The notes beneath the pieces were generated by a model. It saw only the letters and a list, made by a program, of their open reading frames with translations. It had not been told where the DNA came from and did not search any database. Source: Sporosarcina quadrami (lineage in GTDB: Bacteria > Bacillota > Bacilli > Bacillales_A > Planococcaceae). Taken from it: a stretch of 46,736 nt of DNA. Below, piece by piece: positions 17,539 through 27,230 of this stretch. The DNA lies in contig NZ_JACSQN010000018.1 of assembly GCF_014836615.1 (NCBI RefSeq), positions 1 through 46,736 on the forward strand, given 5' to 3'. Position numbers and translations under genes: made by a program. Each line of letters begins with the position of its first letter. The first letter of the stretch is position 1.

Positions 17539-19542
17539 TTGCCGGCTTATAAATATAAAGCGACTGGATACATTTTGGCTTTGTTAGTTGGAGGAATTGG
17601 TGCACATCATTTTTACTATCGGAATTATGTGAGAGGTACGTTATATTTATTGTTCTGTTGGACTTTCATACCCATAATTTTAGGATGGGTTGATATGTTT
17701 TTCATCGCAAAGTGGAACGATAAGATTAACTTGAGGATTAATGAGGTTATGCGAAGTTCTCAAAAAAGTACTATCCGCAAGCCATCTGTTTTAACTAATG
17801 CTACGCTTAGTGTAGCGGATAAGCCGGAGAATAGCACTCTTTCTTCCGAAGAACAAATACATAAATTGTCACAAGAGTATTCGCTACCGATTGGTCACGA
17901 CATTATTCTTTCGAAGTACGCACATCTGACAACGCCTAAATATATCGAAGACAATGTTCGTGCTTTAGTTAAGCCAACCAAAGAAAAAAACCAAACGGGC
18001 TTCATTATCACTTATTCAAATAGTCAACAAGACTTTGCGAAGGATTCTTATAAATATAGAAATAAGAAGCATAGTAATGTGCCCGAAATTCCTTTAAAAG
18101 AGTATTGGACAACCTTTAGCAAGTTAAATGAGAGACAGCTGAAGTGGTATTTTTATTGGAGAGAGCAAGTGCTGAAAGGGAATTACTTAGATGTCGATTT
18201 AAGTTATTTGATTTTGTTCACTTATGAACTCATAAATTACACGTTCCACCAAAAGGCAGCCTTTAATGTAAGTATGTTGGTTAAGTTACATGACAATTAT
18301 ATAGAAAGAATTCCAAAAGTAGCGAACTACTTACCGGAGTGGATTGCAGACATGTTGATGGAGTTGAGTGAAGAAGAATTAGCAAAGGAGTGGCGTAATG
18401 AAGTAGAGACGCTGCCATCCTTGTATTCGCAACTTATTGAAAAAAAGGAGATTCTCGAGAAGATTTCTATTCCAACTTGGAGGCCTTATTTCCGTAACTT
18501 GCGTGAGACGGTATTTTTCTCGAACAATAAGAGTAAGATCTACAAAACTTTCAAAGAAAGCATTCCGTTGCTTAAATCTTATCATGAAGAGCAGGGAAAT
18601 TCACTTGAAGATGTATGGTTCGAAAGAGCGGAACAGCGTAATGTAAGACCTCTTTTCAGGAGTGCCGTTTTAGCAAGGGATGTAGATGATGTTCATATTT
18701 ATACGACTACCTATGTTCCTACTGAAATGCTTTATAACGAAATTACTGCCCTATTTAAGATGGCGGAAAATGTCACCCGCTTATTGAATGGTGAAAAACG
18801 GGAAATTAAAGTGGAGAGTGGTATATTGCCAGACGATTTTCAGCAGCGGATTGTTGAAAGACTAGAAAAAGCTAAGAGAACCAACAAGCGTTTTACAGTT
18901 GTGCAGGAAGTAGGAAGCGTTCAGGGTGGAAGTGGAATTCCGCAACCTGATATTGGGAATGAATCGGCAGAAGAACTGGATGACTTAAATCGTTTTGCAG
19001 CCATTCAATTCAATGACGAGATTATAGAAGAAAAAGCTAACGAGAATAAGGCTTTGCAAGAAGAGTTTCTGACGTTCTTCGAAAGCCATTCCTTCAACAA
19101 TGATGTGTCGCAATCAACTGAAAGTACTCTTAAACAGAATGCTTTAGAAAGAGCAGAAGACTCTTCGATTAGTGTTGCAGATAATTCCTCTGAAGTAATA
19201 CTGCTACCAAAAGAAGAAATCGCTCTTTTTAAACAACATCAGTTTCTGGAGAGTATTGAAGTTGGCGAAGGGGATCTCAATGAATTTATAGAGTCATTGA
19301 CAACTATTGAGATGGAGTTTTTATCCCGGTTTGAAAACGAACAATTTAACGGTGAGGAAGCAAAAATGTTCTTGAAGCAACGGGGACAGATGCTTGGAAT
19401 GGTTTTGAGTACGATGAATGAAAAGGCAAATGAATTTCTTGGAGATAACCTTTTGGAGGAAATGAGTGAAAGAATTATTCTTTATGAAGAATTCGGAAAG
19501 GTGACATTATTAGCAAAGGAGAGAGCTATCCTTGAAAATTAA
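17539..19542 (+). CDS. TM2 domain + TerB-N / TerB-C protein
   Basis: Residues 1-65 form a TM2 domain: two membrane helices with the GGIGAHHFYYRNYVRGTLYL motif and a WVDMFFI turn. A linker follows. A TerB-N domain spans about 170-330 (EIPLKEYWTTFSKLNERQLK, WYFYWREQVLKGNYLDVDLS, YLILFTYELINY). A TerB-C domain occupies roughly 530-660 (ITLPKEE-like VILLPKEEIALF, FLKQRGQMLGMVLSTMNEKA). TerB-type proteins are linked by comparative genomics (Anantharaman, Iyer and Aravind) to stress and phage-response systems that include an ATPase and an SF2 helicase, exactly the neighbours here. It would place the system at the membrane. TTG start at 17539 after AAGGGGG. It overlaps the next gene by 11 bases. 667 residues, apparently complete. 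Confidence 0.85.
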   Translation: MPAYKYKATGYILALLVGGIGAHHFYYRNYVRGTLYLLFCWTFIPIILGWVDMFFIAKWNDKINLRINEVMRSSQKSTIRKPSVLTNATLSVADKPENSTLSSEEQIHKLSQEYSLPIGHDIILSKYAHLTTPKYIEDNVRALVKPTKEKNQTGFIITYSNSQQDFAKDSYKYRNKKHSNVPEIPLKEYWTTFSKLNERQLKWYFYWREQVLKGNYLDVDLSYLILFTYELINYTFHQKAAFNVSMLVKLHDNYIERIPKVANYLPEWIADMLMELSEEELAKEWRNEVETLPSLYSQLIEKKEILEKISIPTWRPYFRNLRETVFFSNNKSKIYKTFKESIPLLKSYHEEQGNSLEDVWFERAEQRNVRPLFRSAVLARDVDDVHIYTTTYVPTEMLYNEITALFKMAENVTRLLNGEKREIKVESGILPDDFQQRIVERLEKAKRTNKRFTVVQEVGSVQGGSGIPQPDIGNESAEELDDLNRFAAIQFNDEIIEEKANENKALQEEFLTFFESHSFNNDVSQSTESTLKQNALERAEDSSISVADNSSEVILLPKEEIALFKQHQFLESIEVGEGDLNEFIESLTTIEMEFLSRFENEQFNGEEAKMFLKQRGQMLGMVLSTMNEKANEFLGDNLLEEMSERIILYEEFGKVTLLAKERAILEN

Positions 19543-20845
19543 TAAACGTGATTCAACTGCTATTTTAAACTCATTACTGGGCGGTGTCGTGCCTAGTAGA
19601 GGTTTGCAATATATCATGGTAGGCCGTGCAGAAGAAGCTAAACAAATTCTTTCAGATTTGTCAAGTGTGAAAAATGGATCTTCGATTATTAAGCTTTTCA
19701 TTGGGCCGTTTGGGAGTGGAAAGAGTTTTATCCAAGCTTTAACACAACAAATTGCATTTGCTGAAAAATTTGTTGTCACGAAAGCGGACTTCACGCCTGA
19801 AAGAAGACTATATGGAAGTGAAGGAAAGGCCGTAGCTATATATACTGAGCTAATGAAAAATATTTCCACATCCACGGTGCCGGATGGTGGGGCTCTTCCA
19901 ACAATCTTGGATAAATGGATTAGCGAAGTATTGTCATTGGTTGTTAAAGAGAAGAATTATCTGACTGTGGAATTTGATAATCAGGAGTTCATTAAGGATG
20001 TTGAAGGTGAAATCACCTCTATTGTCAATAAGATGGATGGGCTTACAGGTGGTTATGATTTTGCTCGGATACTAACTTTGTATTTTCAAGGATTTATCGA
20101 AGATGATAATGACCTTCAACGTAGAGCAATTCGATGGTTATGTGGAGAATATGGAACTAAGACTGAAGCAAAAGCTGAATTAGGAGTAAGAGATATTATT
20201 AATGATCATAATTATTATGATTACATTAAGGTCCTTTCTCAGTTCGTTAAGCAAATTGGATACTCTGGATTAGTCGTTAATTTTGATGAAGCCATTAATC
20301 TGTATAAGATTACACATCCGCAGACAAGAGACAAAAATTATGAAACCATATTAAAGATTTATAATGATACCTTGCAAGGAAATATAGAGGGGCTGTATAT
20401 AACTTTCGGAGGTACACCTGAATTTTTAGAGGATGAACGTCGTGGATTGTTTAGCTATGGAGCATTAAAACGTCGTCTGCAGTCCAATCCTCATGAAACG
20501 ATTGAATTCCGAGATCTAACCCAACCAGTCATCAAGTTGACCCCTCTTCAGCTAGATGACACGTTCGTTCTGCTTCGGAATCTTAGAGACATCCATGCAG
20601 GCCATTTCGGATATGATGTAGATATTAGTGATGAAGAGATTAAAAATTTTCTTCGCAGTGAGTATTCAAGACCGGGTGCTCAATTGCATTTAACGGTTGG
20701 CGATATTATTAGAAACTTCTTGGGAGCTCTGAATATACTCCATCAAAATCCAAGTTATAATCGGTCTGAAATTTTTGGGGAGAGAGATCTACATACAAAC
20801 ACAGTATCCGATATTCATTCGCGATTTTCCAGGACAGAAGGGTAG
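19532..20845 (+). CDS. BREX-type ATP-binding protein (BrxD-like, DUF2791)
   Basis: The protein begins with the family's GGVVPSRGLQYIMVGR, followed by Walker A GPFGSGKS (58-65) and Walker B with D252-E253 in GLVVNFDEA. A helical sensor region follows with FGGTPEFLEDERRGLFSYGA and KRRLQSN. This is the DUF2791/BrxD group of P-loop ATPases found in type 2 BREX and in smaller TerB-linked sets. The TTG start lies inside the end of the TerB gene, after AAAGGAGAGAG. It ends where the helicase gene starts (stop and GTG overlap by one base), so the three proteins are translated together. A DNA-binding or signalling motor role, coupling the membrane TerB protein to the helicase, is inferred from context. 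Confidence 0.85.
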   Translation: MKINKRDSTAILNSLLGGVVPSRGLQYIMVGRAEEAKQILSDLSSVKNGSSIIKLFIGPFGSGKSFIQALTQQIAFAEKFVVTKADFTPERRLYGSEGKAVAIYTELMKNISTSTVPDGGALPTILDKWISEVLSLVVKEKNYLTVEFDNQEFIKDVEGEITSIVNKMDGLTGGYDFARILTLYFQGFIEDDNDLQRRAIRWLCGEYGTKTEAKAELGVRDIINDHNYYDYIKVLSQFVKQIGYSGLVVNFDEAINLYKITHPQTRDKNYETILKIYNDTLQGNIEGLYITFGGTPEFLEDERRGLFSYGALKRRLQSNPHETIEFRDLTQPVIKLTPLQLDDTFVLLRNLRDIHAGHFGYDVDISDEEIKNFLRSEYSRPGAQLHLTVGDIIRNFLGALNILHQNPSYNRSEIFGERDLHTNTVSDIHSRFSRTEG

Positions 20846-22989
20846 TGAATGGAATGGACTCGTTTGGATTGTTATCACAAAGTATTCAGAAGAAGATTTG
20901 GGATATGAAATGGGACAGCTTCACTGAGATTCAAGATAAGACAATTCCTGTGATTTTACAAACAGAAAGAGATGTTGTCATTTCTTCAGCAACAGCATCC
21001 GGAAAAACGGAGGCCGCATTTTTGCCTATTATTTCTTTAATTGAAAAAGAGGCTGCGACTTCTTTGAAAGTCTTGTACGTATCGCCACTTAAGGCGCTAA
21101 TTAATAATCAGTTTGGAAGAATTGAGGAGCTCTGCGAGTACACAGATATCCCCATATACCGATGGCATGGTGATATCAACCAAAACCAAAAGAAAAAGTT
21201 TATGAATCAACCCGCTGGGGTCCTACAAATAACGCCAGAATCAATTGAAAGTCTGTTTATTAATAGAACAGGACAGCTGCAACTAATTTTTCGAAATTTG
21301 GACTTCATTATTATCGATGAAATTCATTCTTTCATTGGAAGTGAGAGAGGTGTGCAACTCCGCTCCTTGTTATCTCGAATTCAAATTTATACACTAAACA
21401 AGCCAAGAATCATCGGATTGTCAGCCACGATTGACAATTTTGAATTAGTGAAACGATGGATTAACTTTAACGACATTGAGAATGTCGAAGTTATTCAAGC
21501 TTCAAATAGTGATAAGAGATTACTATATCACCTGATGCACATGCCGACAGGTGAGGATAGAAAAATTCCTGTTGAATTATTTGAAGATATCCGTGACTTG
21601 ACAAGGTATCAGAAAGCAATCATCTTCTGTAATAGTAGAGGCAGCGTAGAAGAGACTACGGTATTTTTAAATCGACTAGCCGAGAGAGAGAAGATGGGAG
21701 AAACCTATTACGCACACCATTCATCGATAGATAAAAAGGAAAGAGAGTTTGTGGAAAAAACGATTATGGATTCCAAGTTACCTAAGAGCGTGGTAGCCAC
21801 AAGTTCATTGGAATTGGGCATCGATATAGGGGACGTTGATGTTGTCATTCAATTGGACAGCACTTTTACCGTTTCTTCCTTAAAGCAAAGGTTAGGGAGG
21901 TCTGGTAGGAAAAAAGAGGCTGATCAAATGTTGCAGCTATATTCGACCAGGGAGGACAGCCTTCTACAGTCATTGGCTGTAATGGTATTGGTGCTTGAGA
22001 AATGGGTAGAGCCATCCGCTGATTATCAGTTTCCTATTGACATAGCATTCCATCAAATCATATCTATTTGCCAGGAGACAAATGGTTTGAGGAATAGCGA
22101 ATTGACAAACAGAATTGAAATGAACCATATTTTACACACTTTAGATAGTTTTGATGTTCAACTATTGATTGATCATATGATTGAGCAAGATTACTTGGAA
22201 ATTATCCGGGGAAGAGATGATCTAATCGTTGGAATTGAAGGAGAAAGGATATTAAGGAACAAGGAGTTTTATTCGGTCTTTATAACAGCTGAGGAATATG
22301 AAGTTTTATCAGGAATTAGAAGAATTGGTAAACTGGACAAATCACCTTTCCTCAACGCAGGAGATAATATAATATTAGCGGGCAAGTTGTGGACAATCAT
22401 GGATGTTGATGCAGATAAAAACAAAGTGTATGTTACTGGCGCGTCGAATGGTAAGCCTCCTCAATATGCAGGCAATGGAGGGAAGATACATAAACACATT
22501 GGTGAAAAAATGTGGGCAATCGCCTGTTCGAATCAACAATTTCCATACATAAATGATGAAGCGGCTGCAACTCTTAACAGCATGCGAGCAAAGTATAACC
22601 AGTATGGATTTACTTCGGATTGCAGGCCTATTTGGATAGGGAAAGAAGAAATAATTATAGAGACGTTTACCGGAACGACCATTTCCAGAACTTTAGCTTG
22701 GTTGTTAAGATCGTTCGGGGTCGATGTGCGAGGAATAGATGGTATTGGTAGGATACAAATTACTGGGACACCGGATATTTGTTCAATTCTAAAAAAAATA
22801 AAACGAAATGATTGGCAGCCGGGTGATTTGATTCCATACACGAAAGAGCATGAATATCATTTTTCAAAGTACTCATCATACTTGCCGAAAGTTTTGCAGG
22901 ATAAATTTCATCTGGCTCATGAAGTTGATATAGAAACAACATTAGAGTATTTAAAGCTTTATGAGTTTAGACAGGTGATGTTGGTTTGA
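20845..22989 (+). CDS. Lhr-like SF2 helicase (BrxHI-like)
   Basis: Superfamily-2 helicase of 714 residues. Visible motifs: I as ATASGKTEA (from residue 49), Ib-like SPLKALINNQFGR, II as DEIH (158-161), III as LSATIDN, IV/V as FCNSRGS and TSSLELGIDIGDVD, and VI as QRLGRSGR (348-355). The C-terminal ~300 residues are a winged-helix-like and Lhr-type accessory region. The family includes BrxHI of type 2 BREX. The start is GTG at 20845, overlapping the previous stop; an ATG at 20854 is possible. No PglZ, PglX, BrxA or BrxB gene is present, so this is not a BREX locus but a smaller set sharing two BREX-type components. Its substrate is presumably foreign DNA, by inference. Confidence 0.88.
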   Translation: MNGMDSFGLLSQSIQKKIWDMKWDSFTEIQDKTIPVILQTERDVVISSATASGKTEAAFLPIISLIEKEAATSLKVLYVSPLKALINNQFGRIEELCEYTDIPIYRWHGDINQNQKKKFMNQPAGVLQITPESIESLFINRTGQLQLIFRNLDFIIIDEIHSFIGSERGVQLRSLLSRIQIYTLNKPRIIGLSATIDNFELVKRWINFNDIENVEVIQASNSDKRLLYHLMHMPTGEDRKIPVELFEDIRDLTRYQKAIIFCNSRGSVEETTVFLNRLAEREKMGETYYAHHSSIDKKEREFVEKTIMDSKLPKSVVATSSLELGIDIGDVDVVIQLDSTFTVSSLKQRLGRSGRKKEADQMLQLYSTREDSLLQSLAVMVLVLEKWVEPSADYQFPIDIAFHQIISICQETNGLRNSELTNRIEMNHILHTLDSFDVQLLIDHMIEQDYLEIIRGRDDLIVGIEGERILRNKEFYSVFITAEEYEVLSGIRRIGKLDKSPFLNAGDNIILAGKLWTIMDVDADKNKVYVTGASNGKPPQYAGNGGKIHKHIGEKMWAIACSNQQFPYINDEAAATLNSMRAKYNQYGFTSDCRPIWIGKEEIIIETFTGTTISRTLAWLLRSFGVDVRGIDGIGRIQITGTPDICSILKKIKRNDWQPGDLIPYTKEHEYHFSKYSSYLPKVLQDKFHLAHEVDIETTLEYLKLYEFRQVMLV

Positions 22990-23277
22990 ATTTGGAAAAA
23001 ATCATAAAAGATGCATACCCCGCCACGATTTCGGCTTGAGATTTATGTCTTTCAATTTGATGGGGGTACGGGAGAGCGAAGGCGGATGAAAATAGAGTTT
23101 ATTATTGTCTATAACTAAATGAGTTTTTTAAGGAGTTTCCTAACGCCATATGAAAAAATCCTGTCCTGTAGACTTAATCTCTAGTACCAGATTCTCGCTG
23201 TATTTATTTACAAATTATTATGTATATATAACCATAAAATCCTTTCTCGATTAAAAATATCTTTAGGCGGTGTCTAG

Positions 23278-25002
23278 ATGAAATATATAGGTTTCGAAAT
23301 AGAAAATTATCGGGCAATTGAATACATAGAAGTGAAGATTTCCAACTCCCTTATACCTATTATAGGGATAAATGAGTCGGGAAAGACTTCAGTTCTGAAA
23401 GCAATCCTCTCATTTGATAAATTAAAAGACAACTATAATAAAGGAGAACATCTGAACTATAAGAATAAATATATTTACAAAGAAAAGGAATGTAATATTG
23501 TAGCAAATATAGTTTTAGAAACAGAAGAAGAAGTAGAGAAGATAGCTAGAAAAATGAAATTAAAAGTAGGTGATAGTTTATACGAGAGGCTAAAAGAATA
23601 TGTCCAAAGTCAAAAAAGTATTAAAGTATCAAGATCCTTGAATGACAAAAAATATAGCCTTGTAAACTTCCCTGTAGAAGATGAAAGAAATAAAGAATTA
23701 GCTGAAAAGATTTTCGATGAGCTACCAATTATTCTGTATTTTGATGATTTTAGCGATCGAGTTCCCGATATTATAGATTTCCCAATTAACTATATAGAAA
23801 AAGGTTTGCGAAGTAGCACAAGTATACAAGCAGAATGGCGCAATCTTCTGGAAGAGATATTTCTTAGATCGACTAATGGAGAAGATGAATTAAAAGATTT
23901 TTTGGAAATGACAAATGAAGATGATAAAGCTGCATTACTTAGTGACGTAAGTGACCAGTTAAATAGTGACATCATAAATGAATGGAAAAAACTTAAAAGC
24001 AAAGGTAGCAAAGCTTTAGCAAATGATGAAGACGACTTGGAGTTAATAATCAACTATATATCACCAACTGATGACAACCCAAGTTACAGTTTTCAATTCA
24101 AGGTGATAGATAAAACTGTTGGAGGAAAAAAAAGACAATTTAATGTGATTGAGAGAAGTAAAGGATTTCAATGGTATTTCAATTTTATTATAAAATTGAA
24201 ATTCAACGCGAAATATAAGAATAATCCTTCGAATGCAATTTACTTATTAGATGAACCAGGCTCTTATCTTCATTCATCTGCTCAAGAAGAATTATTAAGT
24301 GAGTTGAAGGAAATCTCTAAAAAAAATACATTGTTATATTGTACACATTCACAATACTTATTAGATCCTGATAGCATTAATGTCTCTACTATTAAGATTG
24401 CAGTAAAACAAGAAGGAAAAGTTAATCTAATATCTTTTAACTCTTATGGAAAAAATAACAGTCAGGGGGCACTTAGCCCATTACTCGATGCTCTTCACTT
24501 AAAGACAGGTTTAGGGAATATTGACAATAAGAACATAGTAATAACGGAAGGGATAACTGATTATTATTTTATTAATATGTTAATGGAATACAGAGAAGAT
24601 TTTTCTTGGGCTAATATGCGTATTATCCCTGGGATGGGTGCTGCTAACCTAAAAGAATTGATATCTTTAAGTATAGCAAGTTCGAACAAGTATTTAGTTC
24701 TACTGGATAATGATAAAGCTGGAAGAACTGCATTTGATACTTACGTTTCATATTTTGGTGAACAAGAGAGTAGTAATTTCAAGCTTTATAATTATGAAAA
24801 AGAACCTTTTGAGTTGGAAAACTTTATTACTTTCAATGATGCAAAGGTGATAAAAGAACTTACATCTTCAAATGATTTGAAAACTGCTATAGTATCTCTC
24901 TATTTCTTATCTAATGAGCGTGAAAGGAGGAGAGTTATTAAAAAGTTGGAGGACGAGAATTTGAAAGTTCTAAGAGAGTTAATTAAACAACATTTTTTGT
25001 GA
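23278..25002 (+). CDS. OLD-family ATPase with TOPRIM nuclease domain
   Basis: The N-terminal ABC-type ATPase has Walker A GINESGKT (30-37), a signature-like RSKGFQWYF, Walker B YLLDEPG (322-328) and an H-loop THS (356-358). A C-terminal TOPRIM domain follows with ITEGITDYYF (E424) and DNDKAG (D477, D479), then a helical tail. This is the layout of OLD (overcoming lysogenization defect) nucleases. No UvrD-like helicase follows, so it is a class 1-type stand-alone protein rather than a Gabija pair. The gene is AT-rich and begins 288 bases after the helicase operon with its own ribosome site (TAGGCGG), so it is likely an independent defence gene. The 23000-23270 interval contains AT-rich DNA and no ORF that I can support. 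Confidence 0.85.
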   Translation: MKYIGFEIENYRAIEYIEVKISNSLIPIIGINESGKTSVLKAILSFDKLKDNYNKGEHLNYKNKYIYKEKECNIVANIVLETEEEVEKIARKMKLKVGDSLYERLKEYVQSQKSIKVSRSLNDKKYSLVNFPVEDERNKELAEKIFDELPIILYFDDFSDRVPDIIDFPINYIEKGLRSSTSIQAEWRNLLEEIFLRSTNGEDELKDFLEMTNEDDKAALLSDVSDQLNSDIINEWKKLKSKGSKALANDEDDLELIINYISPTDDNPSYSFQFKVIDKTVGGKKRQFNVIERSKGFQWYFNFIIKLKFNAKYKNNPSNAIYLLDEPGSYLHSSAQEELLSELKEISKKNTLLYCTHSQYLLDPDSINVSTIKIAVKQEGKVNLISFNSYGKNNSQGALSPLLDALHLKTGLGNIDNKNIVITEGITDYYFINMLMEYREDFSWANMRIIPGMGAANLKELISLSIASSNKYLVLLDNDKAGRTAFDTYVSYFGEQESSNFKLYNYEKEPFELENFITFNDAKVIKELTSSNDLKTAIVSLYFLSNERERRRVIKKLEDENLKVLRELIKQHFL

Positions 25003-25145
25003 AAAAATATATATTCAAGAGAAAAGATGTGCTTAGAACCTAGTTCGATATTCTAGAACATAGCCCCTTCAAGAAGTGGGTTATAAGTGAATTATTCTAG
25101 TGACTGGCACTTGCGTGTTGACTCAGTAAACAAAAGGAGGATTTC

Positions 25146-26039
25146 ATGCTAGAAAACACTATGATAGCCGGCTTCTACGAAGGCATTTTACTATTTTTGA
25201 AGATGTTCATCACCTCAAGCGCATTCCCATTTGTCGTTCTTTTTATGATTCTTTCGATGGTCGTTCGTTGGAAGATGCCGGTGATCAAAGGTATGTTTGG
25301 GGAATGGGTAGTAAAGTCAAAACTGCGAAGATTAGGGGAGTCCTATACGGTTTTCCACGATGTGTATATTCCAAATGGTGATCGTGGTCTGACGCAGGTC
25401 GATCATATCGTTACGTCTGTGTATGGCATTTTTGTCATTGAGACGAAGCACTATGCGGGATGGATTTTTGGTGATGAATACAAACCGGACTGGACGCAAG
25501 TCATCTATAAGAAGAAGACGAAAATGCACAATCCGATACGACAGAATTACGGACATGTGCAGGCTTTATTAACTTACATAGGACAAGCTGAAATGCAGGA
25601 ACTAGATGTTCATTCGATCATTGCATTCTCACCGAACTCGACGTTTAAATTCAAGAAGGAATTTACGTCAGCACATGTTATCAAGTTTGGAGAATTGTTG
25701 AAGACGATTAGACAGTACAAAGAGCAAAGGCTCAGTGAAACAGCCGTGAAGGATGTCAATGAAAAGCTAACAAAGCTTTTAGCGGTGGATAGAAGTGATA
25801 AGAAGCAGCTGAAGACTGAGCATATGCAATCGGTGCGGAGGGCGAAAAGTGTCAAGCGATCGGTTGGAAAACAAGCTAGGCCTATGAAGGAAGTAGCCTC
25901 TTCAGTGAATGGTGTGTGTCCAACGTGTAATGGAGAATTGGTAATGAAGAAGGGTAGGTATGGGGAATTTTATGGCTGTGTAAATTATCCTAGCTGCCGG
26001 TATACGAAGAATATGAATGTGGAAAGAAAAAGTAGTTAA
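25146..26039 (+). CDS. NERD-domain protein with C-terminal topoisomerase-type zinc finger
   Basis: The N-terminus has one or two membrane segments (LFLKMFITSSAFPFVVLF...). A NERD nuclease-related domain follows (about 45-165): GMFGEWVVKSKL, QVDHIVTSVYGIFVIETKHY, GWIFGDEYKPDWTQ. The C-terminus carries a four-cysteine zinc finger of the topoisomerase type: CPTCNGELVMKKGRYGEFYG, then C and YPSC. The catalytic-like D (in QVDHI) and E-x-K (ETK) of the NERD/restriction-nuclease fold are visible. The strong AAAGGAGG precedes the ATG. NERD proteins are common in Bacillales; the role is assumed to be DNA processing near the membrane. It closes the defence-type cluster. Confidence 0.85.
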   Translation: MLENTMIAGFYEGILLFLKMFITSSAFPFVVLFMILSMVVRWKMPVIKGMFGEWVVKSKLRRLGESYTVFHDVYIPNGDRGLTQVDHIVTSVYGIFVIETKHYAGWIFGDEYKPDWTQVIYKKKTKMHNPIRQNYGHVQALLTYIGQAEMQELDVHSIIAFSPNSTFKFKKEFTSAHVIKFGELLKTIRQYKEQRLSETAVKDVNEKLTKLLAVDRSDKKQLKTEHMQSVRRAKSVKRSVGKQARPMKEVASSVNGVCPTCNGELVMKKGRYGEFYGCVNYPSCRYTKNMNVERKSS

Positions 26040-26078
26040 GGGCTTGAAGAGTTTTAAAGACCCATCAAGACAATTTGA

Positions 26079-26393
26079 GTCGGTTTCATAATAAGATCAA
26101 ATGAAGAAGTTCTATTGGACGCTCCACAATCATTAACAGGTGAGCCGGGAATTGATTGGGACGGAGAAGAGGCAAGTGCTTTTATAGAAATACCTGTTTC
26201 ATCATCCTCTGAGATGTTTCAAGTCATGATGGAATTCGCTCGAAAACAATCTGCCGATAGAATGAAAGTGTTGTTTGTTGCACTGGATGGACGAAATCCT
26301 TTCCGTCGATTTAAAAATACAGTTATAGAACTGGGAATCGATGAAGAGTGGTTTGATTTTGAAAGGATGTATGCAAGAAACATTATGACTTAG
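26079..26393 (+). pseudogene. UPF0158-family fragment, N-terminally truncated
   Basis: The C-terminal part of a UPF0158 protein is recognisable: an ...EVLLDAPQSLTGEPGIDW-like segment, FIEIPVSSSSEMFQVMMEF, and LFVALDGRNPFRRFKNTVIE with EEWFDFERMYARNIM. Intact members start about 30-40 residues earlier with a domain that is missing here: a TGA at 26076 closes the frame upstream. A TTG at 26115 could be used as a start but has no good ribosome site. Probably a remnant, although translation of a 92-residue product cannot be excluded. Confidence 0.55.
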
Positions 26394-26492
26394 TGGCTGA
26401 AAACAGTTTAGAAAGTTACTTGAGTGGTGTTTATTTCTACTTTTAAATTTTGAGTGCCAAACACCGTATTATAACAGAGGGGGACTATCACT

Positions 26493-27116
26493 ATGCATTC
26501 CATAAAGATAAAAAAGATCGAACTACTCTTCATCAGACATGGCCAATCTGAGGCAGATCTGATCGATGTCCTTGAAGGCAGAGCAGACTACCCGCTGACA
26601 GAATTGGGACAAACGCAAGCTAGGAAGATGGCGGACTATATAGCCGAACAATATCCACCTGTGCTGATTTTGGCAAGTCCTTTAAAGAGGGCTAGTCAGA
26701 CGGCCAGTATTTTACAAGAGGCCATCGGATGTGAACTGAAGTATGATGACGATTTGATGGAATGGCATAATGGGGTTTTAGCGGGGCTACCAATGGAAGA
26801 GGCGGCCGTCAAGTATCCGTTGCCTGAAGGTGGAAGGCCAGTCCATATCCCGATTGAAGGAGGGGAATCGGAACTGGATTTGCGTTACCGGGCAGAACGG
26901 ATCTTACGTCAAGTTCTACATGACTATGAAGGCGCCACTAGAATTGCGATCGTTTCCCATGGAGGGTTGATTTCGAGTTTAATTCAAGCGTTTCTACAAT
27001 TGCCTGTTGGCGACGTTGTTTTTGCTACAGGTGATACAGGTATCCATATGTTTGAAATTCGGGAAGATCTGAGAGTCGTGAGATTTATGAATAGGCAAGA
27101 CCATTTATTTGATTAA
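26493..27116 (+). CDS. Histidine phosphatase (phosphoglycerate-mutase-like) family protein
   Basis: The fold signature is clear: LLFIRHGQSEAD with the catalytic RHG, then LTELGQTQARKMADYI, LASPLKRASQTASILQEAIG, the second histidine in AIVSHGGLISSLIQAFLQLP, and an acid in EWHNGVLAGL. At 207 residues it is a normal member of the 2H phosphatase family, acting on a phospho-ester in the cytoplasm; the substrate is not indicated. Start ATG after AGAGGGGGAC. A TTTTGAGTGCCAAACACCG repeat-like end lies upstream (26448-26466), and no operon partner is apparent. Confidence 0.85.
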   Translation: MHSIKIKKIELLFIRHGQSEADLIDVLEGRADYPLTELGQTQARKMADYIAEQYPPVLILASPLKRASQTASILQEAIGCELKYDDDLMEWHNGVLAGLPMEEAAVKYPLPEGGRPVHIPIEGGESELDLRYRAERILRQVLHDYEGATRIAIVSHGGLISSLIQAFLQLPVGDVVFATGDTGIHMFEIREDLRVVRFMNRQDHLFD

Positions 27117-27230
27117 ACAAGTGCTGGTGCATGATGCAATTTCATTTCGATGCTCCATCCAACTTAAACGATCGGTAAATTGTGTGAGTGACTGGAACAC
27201 ATGAGTACTAAATTCAACTAAACACAAACT

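Noticed and set aside
17539..22989. A BREX locus, because BrxD-like and BrxHI-like genes are present
   Set aside because: No alkaline-phosphatase-type PglZ, methyltransferase PglX, BrxC, BrxA or BrxB gene lies anywhere in the window; the third partner is a TM2-TerB protein.
23278..25002. GajA of a Gabija system
   Set aside because: The next gene is a NERD protein, not a UvrD-like GajB helicase, and no such helicase is close by.
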